Origin: JBBIQS01 sp037442205 | GTDB lineage: Bacteria > Myxococcota > Myxococcia > Myxococcales > UBA5297 | Direction of reading: 5' to 3' | DNA: 10,984 nt | Assembly: GCA_037442205.1 (NCBI GenBank) | Contig: JBBIQS010000142.1 | Location: 1 to 10,984, forward strand | Shown: positions 4,984 to 10,984 of the stretch, one piece after another | Numbering within the stretch: the stretch's first letter is position 1 | Layout of the letters: the number at the start of each line of letters is the position of its first letter | Position numbers and translations under genes: made by a program | Notes under the pieces: generated by a model | Seen by the model: the letters and a program-made list of their open reading frames with translations, nothing else | Databases searched by the model: none | Told to the model about the DNA's origin: nothing

Positions 4984-7737
4984 CTACTTCACATTCTTGA
5001 GGCTGTCCAGGATGGTGCGAACCTCCTGCGCGTAATCTCCGGAGGGATCGAGCGCCAGGTATCGCTCGTAGGCCTTCACCGCCTCGCGGTTCTTGTTGAT
5101 CGACTGGTAGGCGGTCCCCAGCGCCACGAAGGCGCGGGCATTGGTCTCGTCCTTGGCCAGGCCCTTCTCCAGGTACGGGATGGCCATCTTCGGCGCCTCG
5201 TCCACCAGCGCCAGCCCCAGGCCGATCAGCGCCTCCGGGCCCTCGGCGTTGACCGCCAGTGCCTTCTTGAAGCTGGCCGCGGCCTGGTCCCGGCGATCCT
5301 TCTCGAGCGCCTGCTTTCCGGTCGTGACCAGCTTGGCGTACGCCGCCTCGTTGACGGCAGGCTTGGCCGGCTCCTTCTTGGCCGCCTCCTCGGCGGCCTT
5401 CGCCTCTTCGGCCTTCTTGGCCTCCTCGGCCTTGGCAGCCGCTTCGGCCGCGGCCTTCTCCTGCGCCTTGGCCTGCTCGGCCTCGGCAGCGGCCTGGGCC
5501 TCTGCCGCCTTCTTTTCCTCTTCCGCCTTCTTGGCAGCCTCGGGATCAGCCGCAGGGGGTGCCTTGTTCGCCTCTTCAGCCTTCTTGGCAGCCTCGGCGG
5601 CGGCCTGCGCCTCTGCCGCCTTCTTCTCCTCTTCCGCCTTCTTGGCGACCTCGTCGGGAGTCGGCTGCTTCGGCGTCTCGACCGTGGGAGGTGTCGGATG
5701 CGCGGCTGGTTTGCCGGCGAAGAAGAGGAAGTAGACGCCGGCGCCCAGCGCCAGCGCGCCCACCAGCGCCAGCGGCAGCGCCAGCTTCGACTTGGGCTTG
5801 CCCAGGCCCGCGCGATGCCACTCCTCCTCGGCAGCGCTGTCGTTGGACACCGCAGCCAGCGGGGCCATGGTCGCCATCGGATCGACCGGGGGCCTCAGCG
5901 CCGCTGCTGCCGGCATCGGTGCCGGCTCGGGCGAAAGGGAGGCCTCGGGGGCGTCCGGGGCCCGAGCTTCGGCGAGTTGGAGCGACGGCTTGGGGAGCGG
6001 GACAGGCTCGGCCGCCGGAGCGGCTGCCGCGGCGCCGCCGAACACCGGGGCCGGCGGAGGCTCCGCCTTGGCCGGGCCGTTCGGCGGGGCCATCAGCGGT
6101 TCGACCGGAGCTGGCGCCGGCAGGGGCACCGGCGTCGGTTGCCGGGCGGCGGGCATCGGGGGCGGCGCCTGCGGGGCAGGAGCTGGAATCGGAGTCGGGG
6201 CGCGAGTCGGCGCGGCCGGGGCCGCCTCTGCCTGCGACGCCGGGCTCCCGAAGAAGATCTCGGCCGGGGTGCGGCTGGCGCTGTTCGCGGCAGGGGCCGG
6301 CGATGGAGGCGAGCGCCGCGGGACCTCGTCGCCGGCCTCGGGCGAGGACAGCCACGAGCTCCAGCCTTCGCGCAAGCCACCCGGGCGCGGGGCCTCGGCG
6401 GCCGCGGCGCCCGCTGCCGCGGCGGGAGCGAAATTGACCGGGGCTGGCGGAGGAGGGGTCGCGCCGCCCTCCTTGCGCGCCGGAAAGATCATCACCTCCG
6501 CCGGACGCGAGCCTTGGCGGCGGCCCTCCTGTGCCTCCTTGGGATCGGCAAACCACTCGGCCGAGGTCGCAGCCGCGGCCGCTTCGGCCTCGGCGGGAGG
6601 AGGAGTCGCCGGCGAGGCCGCCTGAGGCGCCTGAGAAAGCGGTGGAGGAGGAGTCGCCGGCGCCGCAGAAGGTGCGGCCACATCAGCGGGGGCAGCCGGC
6701 GGCGACGCCGGGGCTGCGGCGCCGCTGGCAGTGGCCTGCGGGACCAGCAGCCACTGCTCGATGTCCTTGGGCTTGGAGGCCTTGGGCTTCTCCTCGCCCA
6801 CCTCGCGGATCAGCCCCTCGAAGTAGAGCTTGCTGATGACGCCCAGCGCCGCCAGGTCGTCGAAGTCGGAGTCGTCGACGATGCGCTCCAGGGTGCGCTT
6901 GCCGTCGAACAGCCGCAGCAGCCCGTTGATCTCGTCGGGGATCTCGGCCAGCCGCTCCGCCAGCTGGCGGTAGTCGATCTCGAAGATCGCGGCCAGCGGC
7001 GGCAGCTGCTCCAGCATGCGGCCCCACTCGTCGATGCGGCGCATGCCCTCCATCAGCAGGCCCTGGGTGGAGACCTCGATCTTCTCCGGACGCTCGACGG
7101 CCACGAACTCCAGCTCGAAGGTGCCGTCGCTGGCGTTGAGCAGCCGGTAGAAGGCCGCCTCGCCCTGCAGCTGCCCGCACTCGGCGTCGACGATCCGCCC
7201 CTCGCGGAAGTAGACCTTGGCGTCCTTGGAGGCCAGCCGCAGGTGCATCACCCCGGTCTTGCGGCCCATCTCGAAGGTCTGCACCAGGTCGACCACGCCC
7301 ATGTCGCCCAGGTTGCCGCTGAACGCCTTGCCGTCCTTGCGGTCGCGCTCCATCTGATCCTTCTCGCGCTTGGCGAGCAGGATCTTCACCCGGGTGACGA
7401 TCTCTTTGATGTACATCGGCTTGGTCAGGTAGTCCTCGACTCCCAACTCCAAGCCCTTGAGCTTGTACTCGACGGCCTTCTGCGCGGTGAGGAAGACGAA
7501 GGGGATGGCCGAGGTCTTCTCGTCGGCCTTGAGCTTGCTGCACAGCTCGAAGCCGTCCATCTCCGGCATCTTGGTGTCGCTGATCACCAGATCCGGCGGG
7601 CTGATCGCCACCTTCTGCAGCGCGTCGGCGCCGTGGATGGCGGTGGTGACCGAGAACCCGGCCTTCTTCAGCGACACCTCCATCACCCGAAGGCTTTTGA
7701 TGTCGCCGTCTACCAGCAACAGATGCTGCTTGGGCAC
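4984..7737 (-). CDS. Membrane-spanning response regulator: receiver, PATAN/DUF4388, TM helix, TolA-like helix, TPRs
   Basis: The product is 917 residues. Residues 1-120 are an intact phosphoreceiver: D10 and D12 in the acidic pocket, D54 as phosphoacceptor, T84 and K106. Residues about 139-240 form a DUF4388/PATAN domain (FSGNLGDMGVVDLVQ, KTGVMHL, VYFREGRIVDAECG), a domain of bacterial signalling proteins. A small helical segment follows (about 245-320, DGKRTLERIVDDSDFDDLAAL). Residues about 330-650 are a Pro/Ala-rich, probably disordered linker. One hydrophobic helix lies at about 653-674, preceded by KPKSK, so the N side should be cytoplasmic. An Ala/Lys/Glu-rich helix resembling the TolA stem (about 685-785) and three TPR-like repeats to the C terminus would then be periplasmic. 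The start is GTG with GGGAG (7744-7748). It is first in the operon with tsaD and ksgA. The domains are certain; the role, perhaps carrying a phosphorylation signal across the inner membrane, is inferred. I do not recognise a named orthologue. Confidence 0.92.
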   Translation of the reverse strand: MPKQHLLLVDGDIKSLRVMEVSLKKAGFSVTTAIHGADALQKVAISPPDLVISDTKMPEMDGFELCSKLKADEKTSAIPFVFLTAQKAVEYKLKGLELGVEDYLTKPMYIKEIVTRVKILLAKREKDQMERDRKDGKAFSGNLGDMGVVDLVQTFEMGRKTGVMHLRLASKDAKVYFREGRIVDAECGQLQGEAAFYRLLNASDGTFELEFVAVERPEKIEVSTQGLLMEGMRRIDEWGRMLEQLPPLAAIFEIDYRQLAERLAEIPDEINGLLRLFDGKRTLERIVDDSDFDDLAALGVISKLYFEGLIREVGEEKPKASKPKDIEQWLLVPQATASGAAAPASPPAAPADVAAPSAAPATPPPPLSQAPQAASPATPPPAEAEAAAAATSAEWFADPKEAQEGRRQGSRPAEVMIFPARKEGGATPPPPAPVNFAPAAAAGAAAAEAPRPGGLREGWSSWLSSPEAGDEVPRRSPPSPAPAANSASRTPAEIFFGSPASQAEAAPAAPTRAPTPIPAPAPQAPPPMPAARQPTPVPLPAPAPVEPLMAPPNGPAKAEPPPAPVFGGAAAAAPAAEPVPLPKPSLQLAEARAPDAPEASLSPEPAPMPAAAALRPPVDPMATMAPLAAVSNDSAAEEEWHRAGLGKPKSKLALPLALVGALALGAGVYFLFFAGKPAAHPTPPTVETPKQPTPDEVAKKAEEEKKAAEAQAAAEAAKKAEEANKAPPAADPEAAKKAEEEKKAAEAQAAAEAEQAKAQEKAAAEAAAKAEEAKKAEEAKAAEEAAKKEPAKPAVNEAAYAKLVTTGKQALEKDRRDQAAASFKKALAVNAEGPEALIGLGLALVDEAPKMAIPYLEKGLAKDETNARAFVALGTAYQSINKNREAVKAYERYLALDPSGDYAQEVRTILDSLKNVK
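5482..5653 (-). repeat. Coding direct repeat in the Ala/Lys/Glu-rich helix (offset 111 nt)
   Basis: Two near-identical stretches of about 60 nt, at 5482-5542 and 5593-5653, are offset by 111 nt (37 codons). Each encodes AKKAEEEKKAAEAQAAAEA, and a spacer containing NKAPPAADPE lies between them. The repeat lengthens the predicted periplasmic helix of the response regulator. It looks like internal duplication and may vary in number between strains. Confidence 0.8.
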
Positions 7738-7743
7738 TGTCAG

Positions 7744-7748
7744 CTCCC
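7744..7748 (-). promoter_or_regulatory. Ribosome binding site of the response regulator
   Basis: On the - strand GGGAG lies 6 nt before GTG 7737. It supports GTG as the start; the resulting N terminus MPKQHLLLVDGD is exactly where a receiver domain should begin. Confidence 0.7.
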
Positions 7749-7857
7749 GTCGCGCCTGGCTTCGTGCGTCCCCGCCCGGACCATTCCCGAGCGGCTCATG
7801 TAGAGGGTCGCGCCGCTCGCCTCAATTGGCAAAAAAACCTCGCCAGCGCGGACGGTT

Positions 7858-7888
7858 ATCTTGCCCAGACGGCTCGCGGTTCTGTCAA
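7858..7888 (-). promoter_or_regulatory. Possible promoter for the response regulator-tsaD-ksgA operon
   Basis: Reading the - strand there is a perfect TTGACA (7888-7883) and, 19 nt later, CAAGAT (7863-7858), which keeps the A2, A5 and T6 positions of a -10 box. This would give a leader of about 110 nt before GTG 7737. The spacer is longer than the ideal 17, so the call is tentative. Just downstream in the leader is a run of seven T on the - strand (7831-7837). Confidence 0.4.
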
Positions 7889-7932
7889 GCTTCTGACTGC
7901 CCTCCGCGCCTCTGGAAACGGCCCGGCCGGCC

Positions 7933-7954
7933 GCGCCGCGAGCGCTCTCGGCGC
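7933..7954. repeat. 22-nt near-perfect inverted repeat in the divergent intergenic region
   Basis: Half-sites 7933-7943 and 7944-7954 are reverse complements at 10 of 11 positions (mismatch at 7939/7948), with no spacer between them. The repeat lies between the two outward-facing TTGACA hexamers, where an operator for a dimeric regulator could sit. High GC content makes chance palindromes common, so the role is speculative. Confidence 0.4.
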
Positions 7955-7976
7955 AGCGCGTCGGCCGCGGCTGCGG

Positions 7977-8005
7977 TTGACAGCCTGGCCGGGCCTCTGA
8001 AACCC
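7977..8005 (+). promoter_or_regulatory. Possible promoter very close to the PilZ start
   Basis: A perfect TTGACA (7977-7982) is followed 17 nt later by AAACCC (8000-8005), a poor -10 box. The first transcribed base would then fall within a few nucleotides of ATG 8014. The PilZ gene has no Shine-Dalgarno-like sequence in front (AACCCTTCCAGCC), so a leaderless or nearly leaderless mRNA is possible. Confidence 0.3.
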
Positions 8006-8013
8006 TTCCAGCC

Positions 8014-8340
8014 ATGAGCGACAAGCGACGCCATCCGCGCAAGTCCCTGGCCGTGCAGTTCGAAGTCCGCGACGACCAGGGGGACGGCGAGCTGTCGTTC
8101 GACAGCGCCGACCTCTCCCAGGGCGGGGCCTTCCTGCGCTCCGACTTCCTGCTGGAGAAGGGCGAGCGCTTCACCCTGATCCTGACGGTTCCCGGGCTCG
8201 CCAGGCCATTGAGCGCCCAGGCGAAGGTGGCCTGGGTCCGCCGCTTCCCGAGCGAAACGGAGCAAGCGGGCATGGGCGTGCAGTTCGTCGACATGCCCGA
8301 CGAGGACCGCTCGGCCCTGGAAGCGCTGCTGGGCAGCTAA
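8014..8340 (+). CDS. Small PilZ-domain c-di-GMP receptor
   Basis: This is a 108-residue protein that is essentially one PilZ domain. The c-di-GMP-binding RxxxR is RRHPR (R5, R9), and the second motif DxSxxG is DLSQGG (D33, S35, G38). The end GMGVQFVDMPDEDRSALEALL fits the short PilZ paralogues abundant in Myxococcus (TIGR02266-like). It should be cytoplasmic, binding c-di-GMP and changing partner contacts; targets in this group are mostly unknown. The start at ATG 8014 is supported by the motif lying at residues 5-9, although no ribosome site is visible. It is transcribed away from the response regulator and toward the J/TPR gene, with 36 nt between their stops. Confidence 0.93.
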   Translation: MSDKRRHPRKSLAVQFEVRDDQGDGELSFDSADLSQGGAFLRSDFLLEKGERFTLILTVPGLARPLSAQAKVAWVRRFPSETEQAGMGVQFVDMPDEDRSALEALLGS

Positions 8341-8385
8341 GGCCGCGCGGCCGCCCGCTCGACTGGCAGGCGAGCCCTACTTTTT
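8341..8385 (+). terminator. Weak terminator candidate between convergent PilZ and J/TPR genes
   Basis: Directly after the PilZ stop lies a perfect 12-nt palindrome (8341-8352). It is followed by a short stem (GCTCG 8357-8361 with CGAGC 8371-8375, 9-nt loop) and, after CCTAC, five T (8381-8385). The T-run overlaps the last Lys codons of the converging gene. The stem is only 5 bp, so this is a tentative call. Confidence 0.3.
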
Positions 8386-10984
8386 GCGGCGCCGCATCTG
8401 GATCAGGCGCAGCTCGGTGGCCGCCTCGGCATGGCGCGGGTTGTTGATGGTGGCCTGGTTGAAGTAGCGCTCGGCCTTGTCCAGATCGCCTTCGACCCGG
8501 GCGATGACCCCCAGCGAATAAGCGGCGCGGTCGCACTTGGCGTCCTGGCGCAGGGCATCTTCGAGCATCTTCTTGATCTGGGGCAGCGCCGACTTCTGCT
8601 CGGGGTCGAGGTAGATTGCCCAGGCCTGCTGGGCCAGGTGATCGGCCTTCTTGGAGTCGCCGTAGGCCCGGCCGAAGAGCTCGGCGGCGCGGGCGAACTC
8701 CTTCTTCTTCAGCGCCATCTCCGCCTGCTTGGCGAAGGCGTCGGCGGCTTCGCTGGAGCGGCTCCTGGGTTCGGCCGCGGCCGGCTTGGGAGTGTTCAGC
8801 TCGGTCAGGTACGCCGCCCGGCGCTTGTCGTCGGCCAGGGTCTCGTGGGCCTCGCTCAGGGCCCCGAAGATCTCCCGCACCTTGCCCTGCAGGTGCTGGA
8901 GCGAGGCGGGAACGCGGTCGGGGTGGAAGATCTTCACCTGCTGGAAGTAGGCGCTCTTGACCTGGTCGCGCCCGGCGGACCGCGGGATCCCCAGGCGCGC
9001 GAACAGGTCCATCTTGCCGATGCTCGCCGCCTTGGCCTCGATGGTGGTGGCCAGCATGGCCTCCTCGGCGGTGATCTCGCCGGGGAGCTGCTGGGGCCCG
9101 GAGGGGATGGCGGCCGGCGCCGAGGTCTTGGACTCGCCGCGCGCCGCCTCTACCTTAGGCTCGACGATCCGCCCGCCCTCCACCTTGGGCTCGGCGGACG
9201 GGAGTACCCCGAGGTTGGAGAAGGCCCGCTTGAGCAGCTTCTGGCGCCGCGCGCGGACCTCGTTGGGATCACTCAATTCGTCACCCTCTTCGGCCAATTC
9301 TAGCGCCCTGAGCTCCTCGGCGTCGCGCTGCGGATCTTCGGTAACCGCGTCCTCGGGCGGATGCATCCAGTCCGCGGGTGGGGGCTCGGCGTCGATGGCG
9401 ATGTCGTCGTCGGTGGCAGGGGCATGCGCCGGGCCGGCGACGGCCTGGGGCTGCATCGGCTCGGAGGGCGCCTGGGCGAGCTGATCGCCGGGCCACTGCT
9501 GGTCGAGCGCCGCGGAGATGCCCGCCTCCAACAGCGGGGCGACCGACGCTCCGGCGCTGTCGGTGGCCAGCGCCTCGACCGCCGAGGCGATGCCGGCCTC
9601 CGCTTCGGCGCCGAACAGGGGCTCCTGCGCCGGGACAGCCTCGGGAGCCGGGGAGGCGGGCGCCCCAGGGTAGAGCTCGCCCAGCTCCAGTTGCTCGGGC
9701 ATCCCAACATCTTGGGCCAGCGAGCTGACCGCCTCGAGGTAGCCCGTCGGCGACTCGCCGGCCGCGGCCGGCGGCGCACCAACCGGAGGCAGCTCCTCGC
9801 CCGCCGGCGTGCCGGTTGGGCTGATCCAGGAGTTGTCGGCCACCGGCTGGAGCTCAGGCGAGGCGGCCTCGCCGGCGGCCATGTCCTCCATGCCCAGGTC
9901 GATGGTCGTCTGGCTCGCCTCAGGAGAGGCGGGCGCGACATCCGCGGGAGTTAGCTCGACGGGGGCGAGGTCGGCCGGGTTCAGCTCAGGAGGCGCGAGC
10001 TCGGCGGGGGCTGCCTCGGCAGCGGGCGGCGGCACCCGGTGGGGCTCGAAGGCGAGCGGCGCGGCCGGGACCGGGGTCTGGTTGCGCTGACGGTCGCGGG
10101 CCTCGGCGAGCCGGGCCTGCCGGGCGGCCTCGGCGCGATCGCGGGCGGCGGCCAGGCCCGAGCCTTCGTCGGACAGCGCGCCGGCCTCGAGCGCCACGTC
10201 CTCCGCGGACGGGCTGGCGAAGTCGAGCGTGCCGGCCAGCGCCTCGGCGGCGGCGATTTCCGGAGCTTCGGCGCTCGCCTCCGGAGTCGCCTCGACGGCG
10301 AGAGGCTCGACGGCGACGGCCGGCGCGCCTTCGGGCTGGAACGCCGGCTCCGGCACTTCCCCGGCGATCTCGAAGCCTGCCTGCGGCGGGGCGGCGGCCA
10401 GCTCGGCGCCGGTCACCTGGCCGTTCTCATCCAGCGTAGGCAGCTCGGCCGCTGCGGCGTTCTCCGCCTGTGGCGCGATCGGTTCGAGCGAGCCCTGCGG
10501 AGCCTGCTCGGCAGGCGCGTCAAAGAGCTCCTGCTCGAGCGAGCGACCTGCGATCTCCTGTTCGGCCCGCGCCGCGGCTTCCTCCTGGGCCTTGCGGGCA
10601 GCCTCGGCCTCGGCGGCGCGCAGCTCCTCCTGAGCGCGACGCTCCGCCGCCTGGCGCTCCAACTGCTCGCGAGCCTCGCGCTCGAGACGCTCGGCGACCT
10701 CGGCGCGGCGGCGCGCCAGCTCCTCCTCGGCGGCGAGGCGAGCCTTCTCGGCACGGGCGCGCTCGGCAGCCTGGCGCTCCTCTTCCCGCCTGGCCTCGAG
10801 CTCGGCCGCCTGCTTGCGCGCCAGCTCGATCGCCTCTTCGGCTTCGCGCTCCGCCTGCTCCCGGGCCGCGCGGGCCTGCTGCTCGGCTCGGGCCGCGGCG
10901 GCCTCGGCGAGCTCGCGCCCGATCTGATCGGCCTGCTCGCTCAGCTCCTTGGCAGTCGTTTCGGCCTTGCTGCGAGATCGGAAG
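8377..10984 (-). CDS. J-domain and TPR protein with long charged helix, N terminus beyond window
   Basis: The frame is open from its TAG at 8377 to the window end, giving at least 868 residues. A possible TTG start at 10662 is only an internal Leu (EQLERQ); the reading frame continues upstream without a stop. In N-to-C order: at least 145 residues of Ala/Glu/Arg-rich sequence, a probable coiled coil or single helix (10550-10984); an acidic Pro/Ala-rich, likely disordered region (about 9200-10550) with five pentapeptide repeats; a J domain (about 8800-9020) with HPD at 8917-8925; and about three TPRs ending in RRRKK (8377-8760). J domains stimulate Hsp70 (DnaK) ATPase, and TPRs bind proteins, so a cytoplasmic co-chaperone or scaffold is plausible. 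The missing N terminus could carry a further signalling domain. No signal peptide or TM segment is visible in the part seen. Confidence 0.9.
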   Translation of the reverse strand, partial: FRSRSKAETTAKELSEQADQIGRELAEAAAARAEQQARAAREQAEREAEEAIELARKQAAELEARREEERQAAERARAEKARLAAEEELARRRAEVAERLEREAREQLERQAAERRAQEELRAAEAEAARKAQEEAAARAEQEIAGRSLEQELFDAPAEQAPQGSLEPIAPQAENAAAAELPTLDENGQVTGAELAAAPPQAGFEIAGEVPEPAFQPEGAPAVAVEPLAVEATPEASAEAPEIAAAEALAGTLDFASPSAEDVALEAGALSDEGSGLAAARDRAEAARQARLAEARDRQRNQTPVPAAPLAFEPHRVPPPAAEAAPAELAPPELNPADLAPVELTPADVAPASPEASQTTIDLGMEDMAAGEAASPELQPVADNSWISPTGTPAGEELPPVGAPPAAAGESPTGYLEAVSSLAQDVGMPEQLELGELYPGAPASPAPEAVPAQEPLFGAEAEAGIASAVEALATDSAGASVAPLLEAGISAALDQQWPGDQLAQAPSEPMQPQAVAGPAHAPATDDDIAIDAEPPPADWMHPPEDAVTEDPQRDAEELRALELAEEGDELSDPNEVRARRQKLLKRAFSNLGVLPSAEPKVEGGRIVEPKVEAARGESKTSAPAAIPSGPQQLPGEITAEEAMLATTIEAKAASIGKMDLFARLGIPRSAGRDQVKSAYFQQVKIFHPDRVPASLQHLQGKVREIFGALSEAHETLADDKRRAAYLTELNTPKPAAAEPRSRSSEAADAFAKQAEMALKKKEFARAAELFGRAYGDSKKADHLAQQAWAIYLDPEQKSALPQIKKMLEDALRQDAKCDRAAYSLGVIARVEGDLDKAERYFNQATINNPRHAEAATELRLIQMRRRKK
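9934..10008 (-). repeat. Five 15-nt coding repeats (PAELA-type pentapeptides)
   Basis: Five consecutive pentapeptides follow the pattern P-x-E/D-L/V-x: PAELA, PPELN, PADLA, PVELT and PADVA. A degenerate PASPE follows. The codons differ between units, so the protein pattern is kept better than the DNA. The repeats lie in the disordered part of the J/TPR protein. Confidence 0.8.

Noticed and set aside
4615..7803. A 1062-codon open frame on the + strand opposite the response regulator and tsaD
   Set aside because: It is an antisense shadow of GC-rich genes: Arg/Leu/Gly-rich low-complexity sequence with no recognisable domain. The opposite strand encodes clear receiver, PATAN, TPR and TsaD sequences.
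7825..7842. A Rho-independent terminator at the seven-T run on the - strand
   Set aside because: There is no adequate GC stem directly before the T-run, and the region lies upstream of the response-regulator start, where a terminator would make sense only as an attenuator.
7740..8294. A - strand frame covering the divergent intergenic region and the PilZ gene
   Set aside because: Most of it is antisense to a clear PilZ domain; no motif or ribosome site supports it.
10413..10754. A separate small - strand gene at the right edge
   Set aside because: It is Arg/Ser/Pro-rich and in another frame from the J/TPR gene, whose own frame remains open to the end and reads as a regular charged helix.

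Overview
This is a GC-rich, gene-dense bacterial window with no RNA genes, insertion sequences or CRISPR array that I can see. The protein types point to a myxobacterium or relative (Myxococcota, the old Deltaproteobacteria). There is a very short stand-alone PilZ protein of the kind expanded in Myxococcus, a receiver joined to a DUF4388/PATAN domain with a long Pro/Ala linker, and a J-domain protein with TPRs and a large disordered region. The lineage is inferred from family knowledge, not from a database search.

Left part, + strand (1-3100). Two tandem paralogous genes encode large, Gly/Ala/Thr-rich proteins built from phage-tail-fibre-like modules. The first is cut by the left edge. The second is complete and begins with a signal peptide, so these look like exported surface proteins rather than parts of a phage. 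The two share a C-terminal domain (about 70 % identical by eye), and each is followed by a related GC-rich hairpin, which suggests duplication of a gene together with its terminator.

Middle part, - strand (7737 down to 3109). A likely operon runs from a 917-residue membrane-spanning response regulator (receiver, PATAN, Pro/Ala linker, one TM helix, TolA-like Ala/Lys/Glu helix, TPRs) to tsaD (tRNA t6A synthesis) and then ksgA/rsmA (16S rRNA dimethylation). The regulator and tsaD are 40 nt apart; tsaD and ksgA overlap by 4 nt (ATGA). The operon runs head-on into the second tail-fibre-like gene, and a strong hairpin lies between them.

Right part. A 276-bp divergent intergenic region (7738-8013) carries a perfect TTGACA hexamer in each direction and a 22-nt near-perfect inverted repeat between them. 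It separates the regulator from a + strand PilZ gene (8014-8340). Converging on that gene from the right edge is a - strand gene (8377 to beyond 10984), whose frame is open to the window end. It encodes a long charged helix, an acidic Pro/Ala-rich region containing a five-fold pentapeptide repeat, a J domain with HPD, and C-terminal TPRs.

Taken together, two housekeeping RNA-modification genes are embedded in a signalling neighbourhood (phosphoreceiver, PATAN, c-di-GMP receptor, J/TPR scaffold). Whether the signalling genes act together is inference. No stretch longer than 300 bases lacks a gene. The strongest candidate for an undescribed system is the cell-envelope-spanning receiver-to-TPR protein together with its PilZ and J/TPR neighbours.
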